Positions 1-8,039 of a stretch of DNA of 37,013 nt are shown in pieces. A program made the translations under genes and the position numbers. The stretch is from a virus. Under the pieces are notes generated by a model, which made no database searches, was not told the origin of the DNA, and saw nothing but the letters and a program-made list of their open reading frames with translations. The stretch covers positions 1 through 37,013 of IMG/VR virus record IMGVR_UViG_3300008266_000402; one strand, given 5' to 3'. Each line of letters starts with the position of its first letter. The first letter of the stretch is position 1.

Positions 1-330
1 CAGTTTTGGTTTGACCGCACGATCCCGCAGCCGACCATGTACCTATGGCCGGTGCCAAACGACCCGTTTATTCAGATGACGGTTTGGTATTCCCGTCAGA
101 TCATGGATGTGGGAGCCCTGACCGACGAGCTGGAAGTGCCTCAGAGATGGTACGAGGCGGTGGTCTTCTTGCTAGCTCACCGGATGGCCTTAGAGATGCC
201 GAATGTGGCTCCCGATCGGATTGCTTATCTTGAAAAGATGTCAGACCGTTACATCTACGAGGCAGAGCAAGAGGAGCGCGATAAGTCGCCGATTTACTTT
301 GCACCTAACATCGCGGTGTATACGAAATAA
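1..330 (+). CDS. Connector/adaptor-like virion protein, C-terminal part (5' truncated)
   Basis: The frame is open from base 1, so the ATG at 37 is probably internal and the gene starts before the window. The visible 109 residues contain a YLWPVPND stretch, then a long helical part with RWYEAVVFLLAHRMALEMP and a charged tail rich in E, R and K ending in IYFAPNIAVYTK. This pattern (a beta segment ending in a W-P-x-P motif followed by a helical region) recalls phage head-tail connector or tail-adaptor proteins. It would act in the neck at the base of the tail. The stop overlaps the next start (TAATG), so the two are probably translationally coupled. A second protein of similar general layout is encoded at 15246. 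The family assignment is inference from pattern, and the missing N-terminus limits it. Confidence 0.6.
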   Translation, partial: QFWFDRTIPQPTMYLWPVPNDPFIQMTVWYSRQIMDVGALTDELEVPQRWYEAVVFLLAHRMALEMPNVAPDRIAYLEKMSDRYIYEAEQEERDKSPIYFAPNIAVYTK

Positions 331-671
331 TGCCTAGATTCCTAAATACCAGTGGGCTGACATCTGTAGCGATTGCCGTGTGCGATCGGTGCAAGATGAA
401 ACGCGCCTATGTGGACTTAGGGCCAGATCCCAACTTTCCTGGGCTTCGTGTCTGCGACCAAGGCTGTAAAGACCAGTTTGACCCCTATCGCTTACCGGCC
501 AGGAAGACTGAGCGGATTAATCTTCGCTTTCCCCGGCCGGATCTAAGCGTTGCAAATGTTCAACCGGCGTTGCAGACCGGTGGTTATGGCCAGTTCCTGA
601 TATCGACTCAGGGCAACCAAGATAACCCGGAAAACAACGGCAACCTCGATGTAATTAGCCCGAGCCCATAA
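330..671 (+). CDS. Small zinc-ribbon-like phage protein
   Basis: This 113-residue protein has CDRC at residues 18-21 and CDQGC at 42-46, giving two cysteine pairs about 20 residues apart, the spacing of a treble-clef or zinc-ribbon knuckle. The segment between them is hydrophobic and proline/glycine-containing. The C-terminal half is Asn/Gln/Pro-rich and probably disordered. It overlaps both neighbours by one base, between a connector-like gene and the first fibre gene, which suggests a structural or assembly role. Metal binding is inferred from the cysteines alone; the function is unknown. Confidence 0.6.
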   Translation: MPRFLNTSGLTSVAIAVCDRCKMKRAYVDLGPDPNFPGLRVCDQGCKDQFDPYRLPARKTERINLRFPRPDLSVANVQPALQTGGYGQFLISTQGNQDNPENNGNLDVISPSP

Positions 672-3600
672 TGCCTTCAGCCCAAGTCACCATTACCCAA
701 CTACCCGCCGCTGGCGCCATAACGGGCACCGAGGCGGTACCTATTGTCCAAAACGGGCAGACCGTCCAAACTACGACCGGGGCTATCGCTGCCTCGCCGA
801 GTCAGACGCAGACCTTTATTACGGTCAACCAAGAGCCTAGCCTTACAAATAGCCGGGCGCTGTCTGTCGGGGCGGGTTTAGGTCTTACCGATGGTGGGGC
901 TCAGTCCACCATGCAGATTAGCCTTGCCGGGGCAGTAGCCAGCCTGTTTTCCTCAACCTTGGGGCTACAGGCAAAGACTGGCGCCTCGACCATGGTTGGT
1001 CGCACGATTACAGGCTCCACGGGCGTTTCTGTAGCTGACGGCAACGGTGTCTCAGGAAACCCAACAATCAGCCTTTCAGGTGCCGTAGGATCGCTTGCAG
1101 GGCTAGCTGGCACCGGTATTTTGGGTATCGTCAGCGGAAGCAGCGTTACTGCCCTACAAATTACCGGCACAAATAATGAAATCGATGTAGCCAACGGAAC
1201 AGGCCCAGGCAATCCAACGATTGGCCTGTCGGATAATCCAATAGTTCCGGGCACTGGTGCAATAACCGTGCCAGTAGGCACCACCGGGCAGCGTCCGGGT
1301 GGAACAAACGGACAGATTCGATATAACACCACAAGCTCAAAATTTGAGGGTTATGCGGGCTCTTGGTTTACCTTCGGTTCAGGTGACGGGACGGTCACCT
1401 CTGTAGACGCATCTGGGGGCACGACCGGGCTGTCCTTTACAGGCGGTCCGATTACAACTTCGGGAACCTTAACGCTTACGGGAACCCCGACCAAGGCCAC
1501 AAATGTTGCCGGCGGAGCTGCTAACCAAGTTGTATTCCAAACCGGATTAGATACAACTAGCTTCATATCTGCCCCGGTCTCAACTGACACATTTCTTAAG
1601 TGGACCGGCAGCGCCTTCACCTGGGCAGCTTTACCAGGAGCGGGCACGGTTACCTCGGTGGATGTTAGTGGTGGCTCCACGGGATTAACCTTCTCTGGCG
1701 GCCCGATTACAACATCCGGAACCATCAGCATGGCCGGAACCCTGGCCACTGGGTATGGCGGCACAGGGCTTACCTCTTACACCGCTGGCGATATTGTTTA
1801 TTACGCCACCGGGACGGCTTTATCGAAACTTGCGATCGGCACTAACGGTCAGGTCATAACCTCATCGGGTACCGCACCGCAGTGGACTAACCAATCGAGC
1901 CTGTCAGTCGGCTCGGCCACAACGGCCACAAACCTTGCAGGCGGCGCCGCGGGGTCGATTCCGTATCAATCCGGCGCTGGAGCCACAACCTTCTTGGCCT
2001 CTGGCACAGGTGTCTTAGTAAATAACGGTGGAAGCCCGTCATATAGCCTTACCCCATCCGGGCTGACATCGGTAACGGTAACCCAGCCGCCGAGCTCGGC
2101 GTTGCAGCTGGCCACCAAGCAGTATGTGGACGATGCGGTTTCCTCAGGAATCACGATTCACACCCCAGTCCGGGTAGAGACTCCGACCGCCCTAAACGCC
2201 ACCTATACGCCTGGCGGCACCTCGGTGACGGTTACGGATATCGTGGGTGGCACGACCCTGACATTCTCAACATCCCCGAGCCTTTCGGTAAACGATCAGA
2301 TTGTCTTCTCGTCCACATCCAACGGGATCGTGGCTGGGACGGCTTACTATGTCTTCTCGGTGCCGGCGGCTAACCAGGTCACCCTGTCTCTGTCTTATAA
2401 CGGACCGGAGATCACGACCTTCACAAACGGCACTGGGCTTACGATTGGCGGCCTAGTAAACGCCGGGGTGGGGGCTACCCTAACCAACGCTGGGGCGAAT
2501 GCTGCCATCCAAATCGATGGGGTTAACTTATCTGCTACAAACCGGGTCTTGGTCTATAACCAGGCCAACGCAGCCCATAACGGCATCTACACGGTCACGA
2601 CGGTGGGTGATGGGTCTACCCCTTGGGTGCTGACCCGGGCGACCAACGAGAACACTTACAAGCCTGATAGCACCACAGGTCTTGGATCGGGAGACTACTT
2701 CTTCGTTCAAGAGGGTCTAACCGGGGCTGGTGAGTCTTATGTACTGACGACCAATAACCCAATAATTATTGGCACCACAAACCTTACCTTTACCCAGTTC
2801 TCGGCATCTCAGGTTTATTCTGCAGGCACAGGGTTAACCCTAACCGGAACTCAGTTCAGCCTGACATCCCCGGTTTTAACCTCCCTCGGTGGAACTGGGC
2901 TGACCTCATACACTGCCGGTGACCTGGTCTATTACGCGGCCGGTACAGCGTTTTCAAAGCTGGGTATTGGTAGCTCGACTTATATGCTTACCTCGAGCGG
3001 TACGGCCCCCCAGTGGACCGATCCCGCAACGGTTACCGTAGGAAACGCTACAAACGCCACGAGCGCGACCACGGCTACTACAGCCACCAATGTGGCCGGT
3101 GGAGCCGCAAATCAGATCCTTTATCAGTCCGGGGCAGGAACCACGACCTTTGCGACCGCCCCGACGGTAGCGAACACCTACCTAGAGTGGACCGGAAGCG
3201 CCTTCCAGTGGTCTGCAGTAGTTGCTGGCGTATCGAGTGTTACGGCCTCAGCCCCCTTGGCTTCCTCGGGCGGATCTACCCCCAACATCAGCCTTACGGG
3301 CACGGTTCTGACATCAAACGGTGGAACCGGGGTAACTTCATATACGGCCGGCGACCTGGTTTACTACTCCGCTGGAACCGCCCTAACCAAACTTGGAATC
3401 GGCGGCTCAACATTCTTGCTGACATCAAGCGGTACAGCTCCGCAGTGGTCTGACCCGTCTGGGGTTACGGTAGGTAATGCAACAAATGCGGGAACCGCAA
3501 CGAATGCAAATAATGTTGCAGTAACTGCCACATCAGTTAACGCAACTTTTTATCCAGCTTTTGTTGATGCTACGACCGGAAATCAGGCGGTAGAAGTAGA

Positions 3601-3688
3601 TTCTGACCTTACTTACAATCCATCAACTAATACTTTGACCGCCGGGACTATGGTGGCAACAACAGGAATTTTTGGAGGTACCTTTTAA
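671..3688 (+). CDS. Long repetitive tail fibre protein
   Basis: The 1005-residue product is dominated by Gly, Thr, Ser, Ala and Val, with few charged residues, as in trimeric beta-rich phage fibres. The N-terminus contains a TQLPAAG...TEAVPIVQNG pattern that I recall from N-terminal domains of phage tail fibres, likely the virion-attachment end. Two 32-residue repeats begin TVTSVD (bases 1391-1486 and 1646-1741). Three exactly 43-residue repeats with GGTGxTSYTAGDxVYY...SSGTAPQW follow (1757-1885, 2888-3016, 3320-3448). Residues around 480-700 form a different, non-repetitive domain. The last 50 residues (NATFYPAF to GIFGGTF) resemble part of the next gene's product. The start is set by TAATG overlap with the upstream gene. 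It probably forms the shaft of a host-recognition fibre. Confidence 0.8.
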   Translation: MPSAQVTITQLPAAGAITGTEAVPIVQNGQTVQTTTGAIAASPSQTQTFITVNQEPSLTNSRALSVGAGLGLTDGGAQSTMQISLAGAVASLFSSTLGLQAKTGASTMVGRTITGSTGVSVADGNGVSGNPTISLSGAVGSLAGLAGTGILGIVSGSSVTALQITGTNNEIDVANGTGPGNPTIGLSDNPIVPGTGAITVPVGTTGQRPGGTNGQIRYNTTSSKFEGYAGSWFTFGSGDGTVTSVDASGGTTGLSFTGGPITTSGTLTLTGTPTKATNVAGGAANQVVFQTGLDTTSFISAPVSTDTFLKWTGSAFTWAALPGAGTVTSVDVSGGSTGLTFSGGPITTSGTISMAGTLATGYGGTGLTSYTAGDIVYYATGTALSKLAIGTNGQVITSSGTAPQWTNQSSLSVGSATTATNLAGGAAGSIPYQSGAGATTFLASGTGVLVNNGGSPSYSLTPSGLTSVTVTQPPSSALQLATKQYVDDAVSSGITIHTPVRVETPTALNATYTPGGTSVTVTDIVGGTTLTFSTSPSLSVNDQIVFSSTSNGIVAGTAYYVFSVPAANQVTLSLSYNGPEITTFTNGTGLTIGGLVNAGVGATLTNAGANAAIQIDGVNLSATNRVLVYNQANAAHNGIYTVTTVGDGSTPWVLTRATNENTYKPDSTTGLGSGDYFFVQEGLTGAGESYVLTTNNPIIIGTTNLTFTQFSASQVYSAGTGLTLTGTQFSLTSPVLTSLGGTGLTSYTAGDLVYYAAGTAFSKLGIGSSTYMLTSSGTAPQWTDPATVTVGNATNATSATTATTATNVAGGAANQILYQSGAGTTTFATAPTVANTYLEWTGSAFQWSAVVAGVSSVTASAPLASSGGSTPNISLTGTVLTSNGGTGVTSYTAGDLVYYSAGTALTKLGIGGSTFLLTSSGTAPQWSDPSGVTVGNATNAGTATNANNVAVTATSVNATFYPAFVDATTGNQAVEVDSDLTYNPSTNTLTAGTMVATTGIFGGTF
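1391..1741 (+). repeat. Two 32-codon repeats within the fibre gene (TVTSVD repeat)
   Basis: Bases 1391-1486 and 1646-1741 encode TVTSVDxSGGxTGLxFxGG followed by PITTSGT. The copies are 255 bases apart and differ at few residues. This is a beta-rich shaft module typical of repetitive phage fibres. Confidence 0.8.
1757..3448 (+). repeat. Three 129-bp coding repeats within the fibre gene (GGTGLTSY repeat)
   Basis: Copies at 1757-1885, 2888-3016 and 3320-3448 are each exactly 129 bases (43 codons). The shared pattern is GGTGxTSYTAGDxVYY, then GTAxxKLxIG, then SSGTAPQW. Each is followed by an Ala/Thr/Asn-rich linker such as VGNATNA. Copies 2 and 3 are only 432 bases apart, while about 1.1 kb of other fibre sequence separates copies 1 and 2, which fits insertion of a module between repeats. 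Confidence 0.85.
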
Positions 3689-4257
3689 TGGCACAGGCAG
3701 GCTTTACCCCAATATCGCTGTATTACAGCACTACAGCAACGACGGTACCTAGCGCGGCAAACCTGGTGGCAGGTGAGTTGGCATTAAACATTGCCAACAA
3801 CGACATGTCGATGTACATGGAGAATGCGTCTGGCACGGTTAAGCTATTTTTCAATAACCCAGCCGCCTTAAAGTATCCAACTGCTGACGGAACTAACGGC
3901 CAGGCGATGGTGACCAACGGCGCGGGGGTGCTGAGCTGGACGACAATTACGAGCGGCGCCACGATCACTAACGACACCTCGAGCTCGACTGATTACTACC
4001 CGGCGTTCTTACAGGCTACCTCTGGGTCTGCCTTAAATATCTATACCAGTAACGCCAAGCTGCTTTATAAGCCCAGCACGGGTGAGTTAAAGGCAAGCGC
4101 ACCGGTGGCATCAAACGGCATATTTGTGAACAGCACCACCGTTAGCACGAGCTACACGATCGCCTCAGGGACCAATGGTTGGAGCGTGGGGCCAATTACT
4201 GTCGCCTCGGGTCAAAATGTAACGGTTTCATCCGGCCAACGCTGGGTCGTGATTTAA
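3688..4257 (+). CDS. Short tail fibre module protein
   Basis: This 189-residue product opens with GFTPISLYYSTTATTVPSAA then NLVAGELALN, a pattern I recognise from the N-termini of phage tail fibre or collar proteins. A TADGTNGQAMVTNGAGVLSW motif follows, which recurs in fibre genes of environmental phages. The section from YYPAF to NGIF matches the C-terminal 50 residues of the preceding fibre, so the two share a module. The last 40 residues (Ser/Thr/Val-rich) look like a small beta cap. It overlaps the fibre gene by one base and probably belongs to the same fibre complex. Its separate existence as a short gene may reflect splitting of a longer ancestral fibre. Confidence 0.7.
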   Translation: MAQAGFTPISLYYSTTATTVPSAANLVAGELALNIANNDMSMYMENASGTVKLFFNNPAALKYPTADGTNGQAMVTNGAGVLSWTTITSGATITNDTSSSTDYYPAFLQATSGSALNIYTSNAKLLYKPSTGELKASAPVASNGIFVNSTTVSTSYTIASGTNGWSVGPITVASGQNVTVSSGQRWVVI

Positions 4258-4266
4258 GGAGTAGAC

Positions 4267-4839
4267 ATGAGTACGATTTCAGCAGGACTTACCTCCGGAA
4301 CCTCGCTAGTCCACACTGGCGATACAACCGGCCAACTGCTTCTCCAGACCAACGGGACAACAACCGCGGTCACCCTAGGGACTGACCAAAGCGCAGTCTT
4401 TGCCAACAAGGTCACGATGGTCGGCACATCGAGTGCGGCTGGACTGAAGATTGCCGATGTCTTGGAGACCGCCACGATCTCGGCTACGGCAGCTACTGGA
4501 ACAATCAACTACGATGTAACGACCCAAGCGGTGCTGTATTACACATCAAACGCCTCGGCTAACTGGACGGTTAACTTCCGTGGATCGAGCGGCACGAGTC
4601 TTAATACCCTGATGGCAACCGGCGAGTCTTTGACCGTGGCCTTCTTTGTGACCCAGGGTGCAACGGCTTACTACAACAATGTGGTGCAGGTCGATGGATC
4701 AAGTGTTACGCCAAAGTATCAGGGTGGCACGGCTTGGAGTGCGGGTAACGCTAGCAGCATTGATGCCTACACTTACACGATCATTAAGACAGGCAACGCC
4801 GCCTTTACGGTGTTTGCAGCTCAGACGAGGTTTGCGTAA
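4267..4839 (+). CDS. Short fibre-like protein, head of adhesin module 1
   Basis: The 190-residue product has the N-terminal motif HTGDTTGQLLLQTNGTTTAV. It parallels STGDASGQLELQTNGTTRLT in the protein encoded at 9715, which occupies the same position upstream of the paralogous large gene. The remainder is a beta-rich domain rich in Thr, Ser and Ala with several aromatic residues near the end (YTYTIIKTGNAAFTVFAAQ). The sequence taaggag before the ATG supplies a ribosome binding site. The role is inferred: a virion-bound fibre piece or baseplate adapter for the large repeat protein that follows. It could also be decoration of the tail. Confidence 0.65.
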   Translation: MSTISAGLTSGTSLVHTGDTTGQLLLQTNGTTTAVTLGTDQSAVFANKVTMVGTSSAAGLKIADVLETATISATAATGTINYDVTTQAVLYYTSNASANWTVNFRGSSGTSLNTLMATGESLTVAFFVTQGATAYYNNVVQVDGSSVTPKYQGGTAWSAGNASSIDAYTYTIIKTGNAAFTVFAAQTRFA

Positions 4840-6851
4840 TGCCCCTGATCGCTACAAGAGGAGCAGCATCAGTTCAAGGGTTTGGGGAGTTCGCCCAGAC
4901 CACCGCACCTGTTTACATCGAAGATGTGTTCAGCACATACCTTTATACGGGTAACGGCTCTACACAGACTATTACCAACGGAATTGATCTGTCTACTAAA
5001 GGCGGGTTGGTTTGGATTAAAAATAGAAGTTTACAAGATTTTGGAAACACACGGGCGCATTGGCTTTTTGATAGCGCAAGAACTGCTGGTTATAGCCTTT
5101 CAACAAATAGCACTAGCGCACAAAGTTCTGTTTTTGGTGGATTAATTCCATTTAGCACGACTGGATTTTCAATAAATACAAGTGATCCTAACTTAAACGG
5201 CACTGGTTCTTCTGCATATACCTATGCCTCTTGGACATTCCGCGAACAGCCAAAATTTTTTGACATAGTTACTTATACCGGTACAGGTAGTGCAAGATCT
5301 GTATCTCATAACCTTGGTAGTACGCCTGGCTGCATTATTATTAAATGCACTAGTAACGCAGATCAATGGATCGTTTATCACCGATCAACAGGAACATCTA
5401 AGTTTTTGTATCTAAATACAACAGGTGCTGAACAAACATACTCTTGGATCTCATCTGTTGGTAGCACAAGTTTTACATTAAATGATGATTCTTCATTGTA
5501 TAACGCCAATGGAAGAACCTATGTTGCCTACCTCTTCGCCCATGACGCAGGTGGCTTTGGTCTGACCGGATCAGATAATGTGATTACTTGTGGAAGCTAC
5601 ACAGGAAACGGTTTAGCTCCTGGGCCAACAATAACACTTGGCTATGAACCACAATGGATAATGATAAAAAGAACGGATGCAGTAGGTAATTGGTTTTTAT
5701 ACGACAATATGCGTGGTTGGCCTGTCGGTTCAGATGCAAGAGAACTTTATGCAAATGATTCCTATCAAGAAGATGCATCAAGTTATAACCCGTGGATAAC
5801 TTCAACTGGGTTTTATCCAAGAAATGCTGATTCAAGGATGAACGCAGCTGGCGGGACATACATTTACATAGCAATCCGTCGCGGCCCGATGAAGACTCCT
5901 ACGAGTGGAACGAGTGTGTTTGCACCAAATACATACGCAGGAGGCACAGCAGGACGCTCATTTAGTTTGGGATTTGTTCCGGATGCTTTGTTGACTATGC
6001 GTCGAAACACAAGCAACTTTGACATTTTGCAATCTAGGCTAACCGGATTAGGTTATATGTTTACAAATGCAACAGATGCGGAAATTGCAGCCACATCTGG
6101 AATGCCGGCATGGGACGCACCAACAAACACAATAAGCCTTGCTACAGCAACATCAGTAACTGGATGGAACGCAAGCGGATCTAATTATGTAAATGAAGCG
6201 TTTGCTCGCGCCCCAGGCTTCTTTGATGTGGTCTGCTATACAGGTACAAGTGCTAATAGAACCTTAAATCACAATTTAGGTGTTGCGCCGGAACTTATTA
6301 TTCAAAAAAGTCGTGCGCCTGACCCAGGCGTTGTTGCTAATTATTGGTTGGTTGGCACAAACTTTGGAGCGTCAAATTACAGGCGCAATTGGCTTCAATT
6401 AACTGATGTTGGAACTACTTATACATACGCAGCAGGTGCTGGATTTTTTTCTCAACCAACATCAACCACATTTGGAATTACAGACAGCTACAACGCTTCT
6501 GGCACAACTTATATAGTTTACCTATTTGCAACTTTAGCTGGCGTTAGCAAAGTAGGATCATACACAGGAAGCACTAGCGTTCAAACCATCAACTGTGGGT
6601 TTACTAACGGGGCAAGATTTGTTCTTATTAAACGAACAGATGCTGCTGGAAATTGGATCGTATACGACTCTGCTAGAGGAATCGTTGCTGGAAATGATCC
6701 ATATTTACTATTAAACACAACAGGTGCAGAAGATGATGGTGACGATGACTTAGAAGCAGATTCGTCGGGATTTATTGTCAATCCAACCCCTGACGGAATT
6801 AGTAATCCAGGTATAAATGGCGCAACTTACATCTTCCTCGCAATAGCATAG
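4839..6851 (+). CDS. Six-repeat receptor-binding protein, copy 1 (DUF7483-like)
   Basis: The 670-residue product is built from about six degenerate repeats of 95-105 residues starting near residues 36, 146, 254, 366, 467 and 574. Each begins with a variant of YTGxG, has a central hydrophobic beta segment (for example GCIIIKC, WIMIKR, ELIIQK, FVLIKR) and most close with a TYxxYLFA or TYIYIAIR strand. A 35-residue N-terminal segment ends IEDVFSTYLYTG. I recall such repeats as DUF7483 in phage structural proteins; the name should be confirmed. The paralogue at 10274 shares the architecture and the C-terminal YIFLAIA. Base composition is clearly more A+T-rich than the chaperone gene that follows. 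It is probably the receptor-binding component, with repeats giving a multivalent or diversifiable binding surface; the ligand is unknown. Confidence 0.7.
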   Translation: MPLIATRGAASVQGFGEFAQTTAPVYIEDVFSTYLYTGNGSTQTITNGIDLSTKGGLVWIKNRSLQDFGNTRAHWLFDSARTAGYSLSTNSTSAQSSVFGGLIPFSTTGFSINTSDPNLNGTGSSAYTYASWTFREQPKFFDIVTYTGTGSARSVSHNLGSTPGCIIIKCTSNADQWIVYHRSTGTSKFLYLNTTGAEQTYSWISSVGSTSFTLNDDSSLYNANGRTYVAYLFAHDAGGFGLTGSDNVITCGSYTGNGLAPGPTITLGYEPQWIMIKRTDAVGNWFLYDNMRGWPVGSDARELYANDSYQEDASSYNPWITSTGFYPRNADSRMNAAGGTYIYIAIRRGPMKTPTSGTSVFAPNTYAGGTAGRSFSLGFVPDALLTMRRNTSNFDILQSRLTGLGYMFTNATDAEIAATSGMPAWDAPTNTISLATATSVTGWNASGSNYVNEAFARAPGFFDVVCYTGTSANRTLNHNLGVAPELIIQKSRAPDPGVVANYWLVGTNFGASNYRRNWLQLTDVGTTYTYAAGAGFFSQPTSTTFGITDSYNASGTTYIVYLFATLAGVSKVGSYTGSTSVQTINCGFTNGARFVLIKRTDAAGNWIVYDSARGIVAGNDPYLLLNTTGAEDDGDDDLEADSSGFIVNPTPDGISNPGINGATYIFLAIA

Positions 6852-6859
6852 GAACAATC

Positions 6860-7309
6860 ATGGAATACAGACTCAAATCAACCGGCGCAGTGATGTATGA
6901 AGGTGAACTCCGCCAGTACCTAAAAGATAACAATGGCCCGACCTTTGACCGGCTGACCGACGAGGTGATGCAGGTCATCGGTGTCGATCCGGTCTTTGAA
7001 GGCCCGCAGCCCACCACATCTGGCCCGTATGAGTTTGTCGTGCGGCAGGGCGTAGAGATGATCGGGGATAAGTGGCACACCAAGTATGTCGTGCAGACCC
7101 TGGATGACGAAGGCAAGGCGGCCAAGGACGAAGAGACCAAGAAATCCGTCCGGGCAGACCGCAACCAAAGACTGGCCGAGACCGACTGGCGTTTCCGTAG
7201 CGACATGACACCCAGCCAGGAATGGAAAGATTATTGCCAAGCCCTGCGCGATGTTCCTGCCCAGGCTGGCTTTCCCCACAATGTTCAGTGGCCTAACAAA
7301 CCGGAGTAA
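6860..7309 (+). CDS. Tail fibre assembly chaperone, copy 1 (Phage_tail_APC-like)
   Basis: The 149-residue protein ends with RADRNQRLAETDWRF, then YCQALRDVPAQAGFP, then VQWPNKPE. That is the hallmark C-terminal signature of phage tail assembly chaperones of the PF16778 type (RN..L..TDW ... YR..LR..P.Q.GFP..V.WP). The N-terminal half (MEYRLKSTG ... DPVFEGPQP ... RQGVEMIGDKWHTKYV) matches the paralogue at 12200. Such proteins are not usually in the virion; they assist folding or trimerisation of the fibre encoded just upstream. Its GC content is much higher than the preceding gene. Confidence 0.8.
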   Translation: MEYRLKSTGAVMYEGELRQYLKDNNGPTFDRLTDEVMQVIGVDPVFEGPQPTTSGPYEFVVRQGVEMIGDKWHTKYVVQTLDDEGKAAKDEETKKSVRADRNQRLAETDWRFRSDMTPSQEWKDYCQALRDVPAQAGFPHNVQWPNKPE

Positions 7310-7312
7310 ATC

Positions 7313-7627
7313 ATGCCAGCAATTATCAACGGCGATGGAATTTTTACCGCAGAGGGAACATCAACCACCCAAGGGCGCTTGCGTCTTGGTGAGGATACCG
7401 ACAACGGTACTAATTATGTAGAGCTACAGGCTCCAGCCAGCGTAGCCTCAAATGTCACCTTTACCCTGCCATCAGCCGACGGTACGACCGGACAGGTTCT
7501 ACAGACTGACGGTAGCGGCGCATTGAGCTTTACTTCAATATCGGGTGGTGCTCAAGGTTTTGTTACCCAAGCGACCGGAGCAAATGTGTCTCCCGGAACA
7601 GTCAACGATTCATTTGCCTTAATTTAA
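7313..7627 (+). CDS. Short fibre module protein
   Basis: The 104-residue product contains GRLRLGEDTDNGTNYVELQ, a threonine-rich beta segment (NVTFTLPSADGTTGQVLQTD) and GSGALSFTSI. I know this combination as a repeated N-terminal module of phage and cyanophage tail fibres. Here it stands alone as a small gene, starting adhesin module 2 that ends at 9711. It starts three bases after the stop of the chaperone gene. It probably anchors or extends the glycine-rich adhesin encoded downstream. Confidence 0.65.
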   Translation: MPAIINGDGIFTAEGTSTTQGRLRLGEDTDNGTNYVELQAPASVASNVTFTLPSADGTTGQVLQTDGSGALSFTSISGGAQGFVTQATGANVSPGTVNDSFALI

Positions 7628-7637
7628 GGAGATTTAA

Positions 7638-8039
7638 ATGGCAACTTCTGCACAGTACGCAGCCACCCCAAAGGTTGGATCTGCGCTTTTAACGACAGCG
7701 GATACCTCGCTGACCGCGCCTACGACGGTTGGTACGGTATTTACGGCGGGTTCCAGCGGCTCTCGGATCGACTACATCGACATCCAGGGTGTAGCCACAA
7801 CAACCGCCTGTATTGTTAACCTGTTTATCTTTGATGGCACAAACTACTTTTTGTGGCAACAGGTTCCGGTAATTGCGGTTACCTCAAGCACGACAGTCCC
7901 GGCATTTACCGCGGCTTTATCTAGTAACGGCAATGCCAACATCATGCCTCTGACGATTCCGACCGGATACTCGCTTCGTGCAACCGTTTCGGTGACCCAG
8001 ACTGGCATTCGTGTAATCGCTTACGGAGGTGACTTCTAA
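7638..8039 (+). CDS. Small beta-rich structural protein
   Basis: The 133-residue product is a Thr/Ala/Val-rich predicted beta-sandwich with the stretch CIVNLFIFDGTNYFLWQQVP and no charged C-terminal tail. taaggag sits 7 bases before the ATG. The stop overlaps the glycine-rich adhesin gene by one base, so co-expression is certain. Its position suggests a small accessory or decoration subunit of adhesin module 2. I do not recognise a named family. Confidence 0.55.
   Translation: MATSAQYAATPKVGSALLTTADTSLTAPTTVGTVFTAGSSGSRIDYIDIQGVATTTACIVNLFIFDGTNYFLWQQVPVIAVTSSTTVPAFTAALSSNGNANIMPLTIPTGYSLRATVSVTQTGIRVIAYGGDF

Noticed and set aside
901-1764. Minus-strand frames opposite the long fibre gene
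   Set aside because: Pro/Val-rich products that mirror Gly/Thr-rich codons on the coding strand; no ribosome binding site and no family resemblance.
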